64,000 bases of DNA from Cenococcum geophilum 1.58. Lineage: Eukaryota; Ascomycota; Dothideomycetes; Gloniales; Gloniaceae. This document shows, piece by piece, positions 51,640-62,510 of this stretch (positions are counted from its first letter, which is position 1; every line of letters begins with the position of its first letter). The translations under genes were made by a program, and so were the position numbers. Where the stretch lies: the NCBI GenBank assembly GCA_001692895.1, contig KV748220.1, positions 1,240,358-1,304,357 of the forward strand, written 5' to 3'. The notes beneath the pieces are model-generated. The model saw only the letters and a program-made list of their open reading frames with translations. It did no database searches and had not been told where the DNA came from.

Positions 51640-51960
51640 CGCAATTAGTTATACCGCGTTATTAAATATAGCAGTATACTACACCGCGTTATTAGATACG
51701 GTAGTATACTTATACCACGTTACTAAATACGGCAGTATACTATACGGCGTTATTAAATACGGCAGAATACTATACCGCGTTATTAGATATAGTAGAATGC
51801 TATACCGCATTATTAAATGCGGTAGAATACTATACCGCGTTATTAGATACGGCAGTATACTTACACCACGTTGCTAGATGCGGCAGTATGCTGCACTGCG
51901 TTGTTAGATACGGCAGTATGCTACATTATATTATTGGATGCGGTAGTATGCCGCACCTAA
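51640..51960. repeat. ~30-bp minisatellite
   Basis: About ten imperfect units built on CCGCGTTATTAAATACGGC + AGTATACTATA (51650-51955). The last three units are clearly less RIP-mutated (GTTGCTAGATGCGGCAGTATG). Likely subterminal repeats of the giant transposon. Confidence 0.8.
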
Positions 51961-52033
51961 GTTGATACTATACGCTACACGTTACAGTGCGCGGATTGCG
52001 CATTTGGCCGCCAAATGCCGCCAAATGCTGCGA

Positions 52034-52059
52034 AAATGCTGGTAAATTTTTCCCTAACG
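52034..52059. repeat. Possible terminus of the giant transposon, right copy
   Basis: AAATGCTGGTAAATTTTTCC + CTAACG. The same 26 bp, with a single C/T change, end the left copy's SNF2 side at 20970-20995. In two inverted copies, equal sequence at opposite functional ends is what terminal inverted repeats would give. No flanking duplication could be tested. Confidence 0.45.
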
Positions 52060-53157
52060 AACCTCCTAATAAGTAATAAGGTGGCCGTTATTATACTAAA
52101 CAAGTATAGTAATACTAGCTTTCGCGATATTATACTTATGGAGCATTACACGCCTAATAAGCAGCTATAGTACTGCCGTATATATACAGCTCTACTATAT
52201 ACTGCTCTTCCCTCGCGGTAATATTGGCTAGTACTAGGGTCTCTAGCTATGAAACTTTAATTAAGCCTACTAGTAAGACCATTTAACCTAGTAAGTATAC
52301 TTTTAGTTCTACCTATATATCTATAATAACTCTAGGTTAGTCCTTTTTGCCTACTACTGGCTATTTTAGTAGTATATTATGGATATATAGGCGCTATATA
52401 ATTAGAATAAGCTTACCTAAATCTATTCTAACTAAATAACTCTCTATATAAAGCTATATAATAGCGTTATAGATACTCTTACCCGCTATAATCTAGACCC
52501 TAAATTATTAGGCCGCCGCGTAGTCCTTTTATCTAGTTTCCTTAGCGGAGACCGCTTTATTAGGTAGTGCTATTAGGATTTAATAACTATTATCTATAAA
52601 TACGGCCGTCTAAGCCTATTTATTACGTTTACTACTAACCCTAAATAGGACGAGATTACCCGCAAGCTACTATTTAGCTAGACCACTATAAATAGGCCTA
52701 ATCTAGTTATATACGTTTTCCGTATAAAACTTACCTACCTTTTCTATAACCTTAAATGGAAATAAATCTTTAGCTAGTACCGCGGCTCTATTTAAACTAT
52801 TAAGTACTAAAAATAGGGCCTGCCCTATTTATACTTACTACTCTTTCTATATCTATATAACCGCGATAAGCTGTTAAACCTAGCCGTTATTAACTGTTAT
52901 GCCTAAGCCCAACCCACTTGACCATACAAACCACCAAAAAGGTAGCAGCAGTGTCTCGCGACTGGACGGGCTGCCGGTTGGAATGTCTTATAAGCTCTCC
53001 AGCCCATACCGCAAGTATAGGTAGCGCATCGCATGACATTAACCGTTTTATATCTACTAGGCTTCTATAGCTAAAGGATAATACTACTAGTTATCTTACT
53101 AAGATTATAAAGTTAATAATAGTTTACGGCCCTTACGGCTCCTAGAATCCGCAAGCT
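52060..53157. other. RIP-degraded sequence of unknown origin
   Basis: AT-rich with plus-strand readings full of RIP-type stops (for example FNNYYLQIRPSKPIYYVYYQ near 52585-52640). I could not assign a family. It contains a GC-richer 139-bp island at 52899-53037. It is probably an older transposon into which the gypsy element inserted; sequence resumes after the gypsy at 60985. Confidence 0.4.
52899..53037. mobile_element. Possible 139-bp short insertion, little RIP
   Basis: A GC-richer island bounded by ATTAAC(T/C)GTT at 52889-52898 and 53038-53047, a 10-bp near-identical direct repeat that could be a target duplication with one transition. No inverted ends, ORF or clear polymerase III box. 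It could also be a relic of an unduplicated (RIP-exempt) host sequence. Confidence 0.35.
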
Positions 53158-53162
53158 CCCTA
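53158..53162. repeat. 5-bp target-site duplication of gypsy element (left)
   Basis: CCCTA here and at 60980-60984, next to the LTR ends. Confidence 0.85.
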
Positions 53163-53582
53163 TAATAAACGCTTTAAGTACAATATTACAACTACTAGGA
53201 GAGGAGTTAGAAGTAGCTAGTTAGTTAATTAAGGCACGGTCTAGAATAAAGCCGATAAAACTATATAACGAGGAATGGTAACTAAGATTATATAACGTGC
53301 TATATATTAAATAAGAGGAATGGGAGGAACTTATATACCTTATATATAAGACGTACTTCACGTATAAGGAGGATTTCTTAGAAGTACGGTTATGTATTTA
53401 AAGGACTACGGTCCTTACCCAGATAGTTCTTCCCCCTTATAGTAAATCTTAGAATATAATTAGAGTTAATCTATTAGGTAACCACTCCACTAGTTATATT
53501 TATATTATTAACTATTCTATACCTATATACTTAGCCTATTAACGAGCCTATCGTAGTATTTCCTATAAGGCTCCGTTATATA
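53163..53582 (+). repeat. 5' LTR
   Basis: 420 bp, starting TAATAAACGC and ending GTTATATA; the terminal TG..CA has become TA..TA. It contains TACGGTCCTTACCCAGATAG and the TTAGAATATAATTAGAGTTA block, also seen at 60795-60870. Confidence 0.9.
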
Positions 53583-53599
53583 TTTTACTACTAAAGTTA

Positions 53600-54720
53600 T
53601 AGTAAAAAAAGTTAAATAATATGCCACTAAAAGTAGTAGCCACGACACCGTTAACGGCAGTAACTATATTAAGATTAGGTAACAATACTAGTATAGTAAA
53701 AGATACTAACTCTTAGCTAGTTACCGTTGGATAGTTATAGAAAATAGTTAATTAATTAACAGATAATAATAGGATACTTTAAGAAAGGATTAAAGGGATT
53801 GGAGTAGTAAAGATTAAGTTACCCTTAATTAAGCAATTTTTAGGGGAAAAGTTAAAGCTTAAGGGATTCCTTATATAAATGCACTTTAAGGTTATATAAG
53901 AAGAAGTTAAACTAGGAACGCCTATAGATTAAGTTACTTACGTAGGATTATTCTTAACAGGAAGGGCATTTAAGTAGTTTAAGTCTTACTTTATAGAGGT
54001 ATAGGAGTATAGTATAACAACTACTAACTAGGAGGTATGGTATATATATTTAAGTTAGAGTGGGTTTATAGAGCGCTTAACATAAATATTTAGAGACCTA
54101 GAGGTAACTACTATAGTAGAAAAAAAGCTTTAAAACATAGTATAAAGGACTTTAGCAATTAAATATATAACGTAGTTTTAAATATTAGTAATATAGGTTA
54201 AATAGAATAATAAGGCGCTTATAGCACAATATAAGTAAGGACTTAAAGTAAAAGTCTAAGACGTAATTATTCTAATAGAAGGTGCGGATACTCTTAGGGA
54301 TTTAATTAATTAAGTAATTAAAATTAATAATAGGATCTACTAAAGAGAGTAGACTAAGAAGGGTTAGGATAGAGTTTTTTATAGTTATATAAGGCGTAGA
54401 GTACACAATAATAAAGTTAAAGTTAAAAGCTATAGTATAGCGTAGAGCTAATAGACTTAAGTAGTACTAAAGAATCTAAAAGATAAAATAAGAAATTATA
54501 GAAACCTAAAGGATAAGAATTAAGTAATTAAAGGTCTAAAAAGTAAAGGCTAAACTAAGGATCTTAGCAATAGAAGACGTTTAGGCGGACTCTATAGTAA
54601 AAAAATAGTTTAAAAAAGGAGCTTATATAAATTGCGGAAAATAGGGTTATTATATTAAAGACTATAGAAGTAGGTAGAGCTACTATATAGTAAAAGAAAT
54701 AAGAATAGTAGATAATATAT
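53600..54720 (+). pseudogene. gag: gypsy gag-like region
   Basis: Plus-strand frame beginning near MPLKVVATTPLTAV at 53621. The capsid-like middle includes YLVYV- and WYIYLSQ-type segments. A zinc knuckle is read at 54621-54665 as INCGK-GYYIKDY (CCHC with the first Cys, His and last Cys hit by RIP-type changes). Stops throughout. Confidence 0.7.
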
Positions 54721-54759
54721 ATATATATATATAAAGGGATAATAATATACTATAAGAAA

Positions 54760-57700
54760 CAAAAGAATATTTAATTAAAAGTTTTACGTTTTATTATAAT
54801 AACGCATACTAAATTTATAAAGACGCTAAATATAGCGTAAGCTATTAGCTATAGGAGCCAAAATTATTAGAGTTTAAAGGAACTAATAAACTAGTTCGCA
54901 AATTAGATATTAAGGATAATAAATTTAATATAGGCGAAATATTCCGTAATAATAAGGCAATAAGGGCAGCCTACTAGGAGTATATAAACCTTAGAGATAT
55001 TATAAAAGAGGTAGAGAATAATTCTACTATAAAATAGGGAATATTAGTAGGATTAGGACCCTACTAGATATAATATCTATTACTTTATAAGATATAAGAG
55101 AAGTAAGATAGTAAACTACTTTAGCACTTAATAAAGGCAAAAGGCTATAGACTTAAGACTCTTAGAAAGAGATATAAGATAACTAAAACTCTTAAGAAGA
55201 GATAAAGTAAGCTTAAGGACCTATAATAGCCGATAACTAATAGAGTAGAGTAATGGCTTAGTTTAGCAATATATAAATAAGCTTAGGATAAAGTTTCTAA
55301 AAAATATAAGATTTTTAAGACAAGATAAGTAAGATTTAAAACTTTTAAAATAAAATAAGAACACTATAAAAGCCTAATTAGACTAAGGCTAAAGTAAAGC
55401 TTAAGATAGAAGTAAGCTTAGGATTAAAAATCCTATATGACTAAGATTTTAGCAATAGAATAAGGACTATTAAAGAAATTATAAGTAAGACTTAGTAATA
55501 GAATTAAAGCATTAATACCATAATTAAGAAGTAAGAGAACTTTAAGGATCTACTTATAAAATGTAAACCAAAAGAAACTATAAAAGAATTTAGATAAAGA
55601 ATTATCGCATAGTAAGAATAAAAACTAGATAAGAGATTTAGTATACTAAGTTATATAAGGGATAAAGTACCTATATAAAGAATTACTAATAGGCCTAAGG
55701 TAGGTATACTAAGAGCTAAGTAGCTTACTAAACTAGAAGATAAAGAGGATTTAGGGATCCTTATTAGGTTTAAGGAATAATATATAAAGGGCTATTATAA
55801 TATAGTAATAAGAAGATACTTCCTTATAGATAAGCTGTATATACTCTAGTAGCTATACTAAAAGTGGTATAGATAGCGATATAATAACGGATAAGAAGAT
55901 TTCTATATATAGTTAGATAAACGAGTTATCTAAAACCACCTAATTATAAAGAAGGCCATAACCTATATTAAAGGAGCCTTAATTATAATATTAAAGGATT
56001 TAAAGAAATAATTAGAGGACTAGAGAAGTAAGAGATATATCTTAATACCTATAAATAAAGTTATAACGTTTAGATTAATACGGTAAAGGTTTAAACTTAA
56101 AAATAAAAATAAGTTAAGAGTTAACCTAAAGCACCTAGTATACTATATACTATTATAGATTATATATATAGATAATATATGTAAAATATATAAAAACTTA
56201 AAAGAAAAGAATTAGAAATATCCTATAAGGATATATTAGGCGCTAGATAAACGATAATATAAGAACGCTAAGTATATATATAGCTAGTATTTAATAGAAG
56301 TTTAGGAGTTAGGGGACTTAATACTTTAACTAAAAGGATTCTTTAAGGAAGAATACTTAGACGGATAATAGTAATTAGAGAACAAAAAGCGAACTAGGTA
56401 TTTGTTAAAGAGTAAGCTAAGTATAATAGGATTAAGTAGCTAACAGTTAGGAAAAGTAGAGGCCTATAAAACTAAAGGGAGCTAATAGTAGAGCCTTAGA
56501 CCCTTAAAGGAATTTAAAAATAACACCTAAATTTATAAGTTAATTAGTAAGATTAGTAGTTTAAGGCGCTAATAAATAGTGGAGTAATATAGAACTATAT
56601 CTTACTAGTAATAGTTAAGAAAATAGGATTACCTTATAAATAAAAGAAACAACTTTACCTATTAGTTATAATTTTAGGAGATCTAATAGCCTATAGGGGA
56701 GGGATTATTAGTCTTAAAATAGGACCTATTTAGATAACTATTAAAGGAAGACAAATTAAGATATTTTTTAATATATTACTATTAAGATAGGATAAGGCAG
56801 TATTAAAAATACCTTAGTTATAAGAATACAACCTAAGGATTAATTAAACTATAGGTTAGGTTACTATTAGAGATATATAATAATATAAAATATAATAGTA
56901 AACTAAGTTAGTATAGTACTAAGTTAGAGCGATATATAAGGAGACTAAGTAAGGCTTAAGTTATATAATAAAGAGATACTATAAGTATAGCAAAAAATTA
57001 TAGATCCTAAAAAGTAAAAAACTAGTAGATTATATAGTATAGGACTATAAGATAAAGTTAGAACTAAAAATAAGTTTAAAGTTCTTTCTAACCTATAAAC
57101 TTACTAAAGAGGAGGTAAGAGCACTTAAAGAGTTTATTTAAGAGAACTTATAAAAGGGATATATTAAACTATTATAGTTATTAGTAGGTTATCCAGTATT
57201 ATTTATACTAAAGAAAAACAGAAAACTTAGGCTATACATTAACTATAAATAGTTAAATAGTATTATATAAAAGGATAGGTATCCTTTACCCTTAATTAGC
57301 AAAATCTAAAATTAGATAGGTAACGTATAAATCTTTATAAAGATAGATCTAAGATAGGTATACTATTAAATTAAAATTAAAAAAGGCGATAAATAAAAGG
57401 CAGCTTTTAAGTTAAGAGAAGGACTATATAAACTACTAGTTATATAATTTAGTTTAATAAATATACTAGTAATATTTTAGAAACGAATTAATAGTATATT
57501 AGAAGAATACCTTAATAAGTTTGTTATAGTATACCTTAACAACATTATTATCTACTTAATAACTAAGGAAGAATATAGGGAATACATTAAATAGGTCTTA
57601 AAGAGACTATAAAAAGAACAGATACTAGTAGTAATTAAGAAATACGAGTTCTTTATAAGAAAGACTAATTTTATTAGATTTATTATTAAACTAGGTTATA

Positions 57701-59830
57701 TTAGTATAGACCTAAAGAAGATTAAAGCTATAGTAAGTTAGTAAGAACTAGAGAATATAATATAGTTAAGGTTATTTTTAGGGTTTTGTAACTACTATAG
57801 GAGGTTTATAATATAATAGTTAAAGAATATTAAACTATTTACTAGGCTTATAAAGAAAGAGGAACTATAGGTATGGGGAGATAAATAAAGAAAATTATTT
57901 AAGGAACTTAAGGAGTTATTTACCCAAGAGCTAATCTTTAAAATCTACTAACTAGGACTAGATATAATTGTAAAAAGATATATATTAGACTATATACTAG
58001 GAGTATACTTATTATAAAAGTATAAGGACGTATAGCATCTAGTATTATATTATAGTTAAAAGATAATACTACTAAAGTTAAACTATAACGTCTATAATAA
58101 GGAGCTATTAAGTATAGTTATAGCACTTAAAGAATAAAGAGTATTCTTACAAGGCGTAGAGAAACTATTTATAGTTAAAATAAATTATAAAAACCTAACG
58201 GGGTTCCTAATAATAAAAGAACTTAATTATAGATAAGTTAAATAGGTAAAGATACTTACAGAATACTATTTTAAGATTTAGTATATTAAGGGAACTAAGA
58301 ATATAAGGGTAGATATACTTTGTAAAAAGGCTAAACTATAAAATAATAAAAAACTATTAGGAGTAATATTACGCAAAGATAAGAATAAATAGATTAGATA
58401 TAATTACTTTAAGCTAGTAATAACTTAAGAGGATAACAAACTAAAAAGAGTCTATAAGATACTAAAGAGCTTTTAGGTATAAAGAATTTTAAAAGTATAG
58501 CTAGAAGATCTATAAATAGATATATATAAGAATTAAGAAATAAAGTATATCCTAAAAAGCATATCAGAAGATTTTATAGAAGATTTTTATAGGGGAATAA
58601 CTTAAGGACATAATGGAGTAATGGGCTTAGTATTAAGACTATAAGAGGAATATATTATTAACAGAATCTAAAATATTATAAAAAAAGTAATAAAAGAGTG
58701 TTTAAATTATTAAAGGAATAAACTAATAAGGTATAAGCCGTACGGAGGGCTATAACCTATTGGAATACTAGAGAGACTATAGGAGGTTATATTATAGGAC
58801 TTTATTGTTAAGTTATTAAAATTAAAAGATCCTATTACCGGATAAGAGTATAATATAATCTTAGTAATAGTAGATAAGTTAACTAAATAGGGCTACTTTA
58901 TAGCATATATAGAAGAAATCTTAGTAAAGGATATTGCTAAAATTTATATTAAAAAAGTATTTATAAAACATAGAGCACTAAGTAAAATTATATTAGATAG
59001 AGATTTAAGATTTATAGTAGTATTTTAGAAGGTATTCTTAGTAAAGTAAGGAGTTAGAGTAGTAACTTCTACTATATATTACTCACAAACGGACGGTTAA
59101 ATAGAAAGATTAAATTAGACGCTAGAGTAGCATTTAAGATATTATATTAATTACGTATAGAATAATTAGGTATTATTATTACTAGTTATATAGTTTATAT
59201 ATAATATAACACTATAAGAAGGAATAGGTATATTACTATTTAAGGCAAATTACGGATATAAGCTAAGAATATTAATATTACTATAATAAGTAAAGAAAAT
59301 AAGTAGTATAGCTAAAAAAAGAATAAAAACGTTAATAAATCTTTATATAGACCTTATAGAATTAGTAAAAAAGGTATAAAAAAGAATAAAAAGGTACTAT
59401 AATACTAAGAGATCTAAGGGACTAGATCTTAAGGAGGGAGATAAAGTATAACTATTATATAAAAATTTTAAGAGTAGATAACTAAGTAAGAAGTTAGACT
59501 ATATTAGGCTAGGACCTTTTAAAATTATATAAAGGATTTTACTAGTTATATTTAAGTTAAACCTATTAACTAAAATAAAGATCTACTTTTTATAGTATAT
59601 TATAATACTAGAGCTAGTATATAGGGATATTAAGCTACTAATTTATAAAGTAGATATATATAGAGGATAAAAGGAGGATAAATAGTAAGTTTTAAAAATT
59701 GTTAGTTATAAGGATATTAACAGTAAAATATAGTATAAGGTTAAGTAGATAGGCTATAATAAGACCACTTAGGAGCCACTAGAGAATCTAAAAAATATTA
59801 GGAGAAAGGTATATAAGTATTAAAAGAGAT
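54760..59830 (+). pseudogene. pol: gypsy pol: protease, RT, RNase H, integrase, chromodomain
   Basis: RT has VIVYLNNIIIY at 57523-57555, which is YLDD changed to YLNN. RNase H covers about 57960-58200 (LNYNVYNKELL-like, then IVIALKEQRVFLQG and VKINYKNL). The integrase zinc part has GHNGVMG and C-LNYQRNK near 58610-58720. The core has IILDRDLRF near 58985-59015 and STIYYSQTDGQIERLN-like sequence (Q as stop) near 59070-59120. GPFKI is near 59512. The chromodomain-like end at about 59735-59810 reads K-IGYNKTT-EPLENLKNIR with stops where Trp stands in the family. Many stops; inactive. Confidence 0.88.
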
Positions 59831-60539
59831 TAGGTTAGGCAGTATTAATAAAAAAGGATTACTAAAAAATAAGTTACCTAAGGGGGACCTAAAAAGAGTA
59901 GTTGTTAAACTACTTAAATCTATTTCCTTTTTAGCTAAAAGAGAATCTATTTTTTTATCGCTAAGTTCTTATAAACCTTATTTTATAAGTTTCTACTTCT
60001 TAAAATAGACCTTCTTACGAACCTTCTTAAGACGAAGTAACTAAGTAAATGCCGCGATATAAGTATCTAGGGCCTTCTATTCCGTATTATAAGAATATTT
60101 TAACTTAGTAAGAGCTTAAGATAACTTACTATTAAGATAAGTAGTAGTATATTAAATATAAGACCCTAAGATAAATTAATTAGGGAACTAGATAACTATT
60201 AAGAGTAATAGGTCGCGTATATTTAGTATTAGAAGTAAAGTAAACGTTATAGGATAAATAAATATTTACTTTAGTACACTTTAAATAAGAGGATGGTTAT
60301 TATAAAGATAGACTTACTAATGTAATATAAACTAACCCCTCTTTTATATAACGAGAACACGGAGATAGTATAATTTTACTAAGTAATAATATTGTAGTAA
60401 TAATGTAAGTATAACGTTAGGCGTATAAAGAAAAAGAAGCTTTAGGTATAATAAGTAATAATATTAACTAGACTAATTAGACGGATATTATACCTTTAAT
60501 AAATAACTTAAAGATATTAAGAGTCTTTAAGGATAAAGA

Positions 60540-60559
60540 TAGAAAGGAGGGAGATAGTA
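60540..60559 (+). other. Polypurine tract
   Basis: Purine run GAGAAAGGAGGGAGATAGTA directly before the 3' LTR; the expected primer for plus-strand DNA synthesis of the retrotransposon. Confidence 0.75.
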
Positions 60560-60979
60560 TTATAAACGCTTTAAGTACAATATTATAACTACTAGGAGAG
60601 GAGTTAGAAGCAGCTAGTTAGTTAATTAAGGCATAGTTTAAAATAGAGCTAATAGAACTATATAATAAGGAATAGTAACTAGGGTTATATAACGTGCTAT
60701 ATATTAAATAAAAGGAATAGGAGGAACTTATATACCTTATATATAAGACGTACTTTATATATAAGGAGGATTTTCTAAGAGTACGGTTGTGTATTTAAAG
60801 GACCACGGTCCTTACCTAGATAGTTCTTCCCCTTTATAGTAAATCTTAGAATATAATTAGAGTTAATCTATTAGGTAACTACTCCACCAATTATATTTAC
60901 GTTATTGACTATTCCATACCTATATACCCAGCCCATTAACAAGCCTACCGTAGTATTTCCTATAAGGCTTCGTTATACA
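60560..60979 (+). repeat. 3' LTR
   Basis: 420 bp, TTATAAACGC to GTTATACA. It keeps the CA end that is TA in the 5' LTR. The 80-codon frame at 60905-61147 starts inside it and runs into the flank, so it is not a natural gene. Confidence 0.9.
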
Positions 60980-60984
60980 CCCTA
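60980..60984. repeat. 5-bp target-site duplication of gypsy element (right)
   Basis: CCCTA, matching 53158-53162. Confidence 0.85.
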
Positions 60985-61480
60985 TATAGTTACGTTGGGG
61001 CTAGGCCTTCTACTAACCTACTTAAAGCAATACCCTAAGCCTTTTAACCCTACTACCGTTGTATATAAGGACGGCTATCTAAAATACCACTGTTGTAATA
61101 AATCTGCGGTTATAGTCTGTCCGCTTACTAAGGGGAGCTATATTTAAAATAGATAACCGCTAGATTATTCTATACTCTCCGTATCTAACTATAAAGTATT
61201 ATACGTATATAAATATTAAGGTCTACGCCTCTATAAAGTCTATTAAGTATATCTATAAGTATATATATAAGGGGAACGACTGTATTACTTTATGACTTAT
61301 GGATAGCGATAACGTAAGGTAGACTTAAAAGATATAAAGTTATACTAGCTAGGCGAAGGCGGAACGCATAGGACTAGCTAAAAGGAAATACTTAGGTTTT
61401 TTCCCTTATAGGGCCTTTTCCTATATAGAAAGGTAGAAGCCTATATAGAACTAAAAGGGACTAAATCGGGCAATAAATAG
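60985..61480. other. Continuation of unknown RIP-degraded sequence
   Basis: Flank of the gypsy element and sequel of 52060-53157. A stop-free plus-strand stretch (61000-61147) reads TLGLGLLLTYLKQYPKPFN and YHCCNKSAVIVCPLTKG, with several cysteines; then RIP-type stops. No family recognised. Confidence 0.4.
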
Positions 61481-61650
61481 AATTAATAATTATATTATAT
61501 TTACTAAAACTATTATTTTTAAATTAATATTTATAAATATATTATAAATATTTAATGACCAAACCTCTTTTTCATTATAATATATTTAAAACATATTATT
61601 ATTTATTTATTTATTTTACATTTGGTGTTTTAATATAAAAAATTAATAAG
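61480..61650. other. AT-rich border between repeat block and host sequence
   Basis: Almost pure A/T with TTTATTTATTTA runs. RIP-like sequence ends here; from about 61660 base composition becomes ordinary. Confidence 0.6.
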
Positions 61651-61659
61651 AAACAAAGG

Positions 61660-62510
61660 AGGGGAGTAGGCTGGCCATAAAAATAAAATGTCGTAGCTAA
61701 CCGACTATGCGACAGGGGGCTATCCATTTTGGGTAGGTCAGCCAAACTTTTAGTATGGTTGCATCCTCACTGTTTACACCGCGCCCTGTGCAGACAACAG
61801 TTCGTGGATTAACCGGAAATCTACGGTTGTCGCTACCCAAAGTTTTTGCACCTTCCCGATTAGGAAGTTTGGGCTTACCGCCGCGGCAGAATACTTTTTA
61901 CAGTCTTCTTACTCCCAGATTCGGGCAGCGGGACGATTAATAGTGCATTAAGTTCAGTAGAGTCTCTGTAACACTGAAGTACTATACGAAAGACTTCGAA
62001 AGCTGTAGGAAGACGTTAGCGAATTAAGCATATAGAGAACTTTACTCAACCAGTTGAGGACGTTCTTGAGCCTCCGCAAAGCCTCCAGCTGCGCCCACGC
62101 AGAGCTCAACACCTTCCAAATAGCTAGCTTATTAATCCAAAAATCAAATATATATATACCCCTTTTTTTGAAACTTTGCGCATGATTTTGACGATTTTAG
62201 TGTCTAACTTCCTAATCGGGAAGGTGCAAAAACTTTGGGCAACGACCACCGTATTCCATGCGCGTCTACTCCAGCATCCTCGTTACCATTGGCTCATACC
62301 TATCCTAGCACCCATTCCTACCATTACCGCGTACCAACAACTTCCTGTCCTCTAATGATATATGAGTTGCCTGATCCATGCTCTCGCCAGCGTTGATGCC
62401 GCCCCGCTGAAAGAATATATGGGGACATTTTATATCTATTTCGCCCTGACACAACTTCCTATCAACCTCTCCCAGCCGAGCAGCAAGTTCCGGCCGAACG
62501 GCAAGACAAG
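61660..62510. other. Gene-free region upstream of amidase
   Basis: Normal composition. It holds a MITE (61824-62252) and no convincing gene: open frames at 61755-61940 and 62362-62595 have no recognisable domain and overlap the MITE or the amidase start. The amidase promoter should lie in 62253-62510, but no TATA or CCAAT box stands out. Confidence 0.5.
61824..62252. mobile_element. Tc1/mariner-type MITE
   Basis: A 429-bp non-coding element with 46-bp inverted termini: left 61824-61869, right 62207-62252, sharing CCCAAAGTTTTTGCACCTTC and then CCGATTAGGAAGTT with about three mismatches outside that core. Flanked by TA at 61822-61823 and 62253-62254. The interior has no ORF. Not RIP-mutated. 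It is not related to the pogo element at 37357 (different termini). Confidence 0.88.

Larger units (their letters stand above)
21196..52059 (+). mobile_element. Giant Plavaka-like DNA transposon, right copy, with nested insertions
   Basis: Inverted relative to the left copy and readable farther out. Its SNF2 side is truncated at 21196. Order: truncated SNF2-type gene (-), divergent region, superfamily 1 helicase (+), MITE, unassigned stretch (+), transposase (+), unrecognised gene (+), minisatellites, terminal motif. It is interrupted by a LINE-like element (23670-24675), LINE family B (36072-43421) and LINE family A (44101-49680), each with matching target duplications. Continuity across the last insertion is strong: with one copy of its duplication removed, the reading frame joins as ARNKYKQFKYTNKADVERG. 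The far end at 52059 is inferred from the terminal motif. Confidence 0.65.
53163..60979 (+). mobile_element. Ty3/gypsy LTR retrotransposon (chromovirus type), complete but RIP-degraded
   Basis: 7817 bp with 420-bp LTRs and a 5-bp duplication. Order gag, protease, reverse transcriptase, RNase H, integrase, chromodomain is diagnostic of gypsy chromoviruses. A purine-rich tract (AGAAAGGAGGGAGATAG) lies just before the 3' LTR. Both LTRs have the same length and differ at about 10% or less of positions by eye, mostly transitions. A related truncated LTR is at 20993-21192. Confidence 0.93.

Noticed and set aside
51308-51960. Possible CRISPR array
   Set aside because: Units are contiguous with no unique spacers, and the sequence is eukaryotic; these are minisatellites.
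52034-52059. Internal telomere repeat (CCCTAA)
   Set aside because: Only one unit is present, so it is not evidence of a telomere or a telomere fusion.
60905-61147. 80-codon frame starting in the gypsy 3' LTR
   Set aside because: It crosses the LTR boundary and target duplication; only the part after 60985 could be a remnant of something older.
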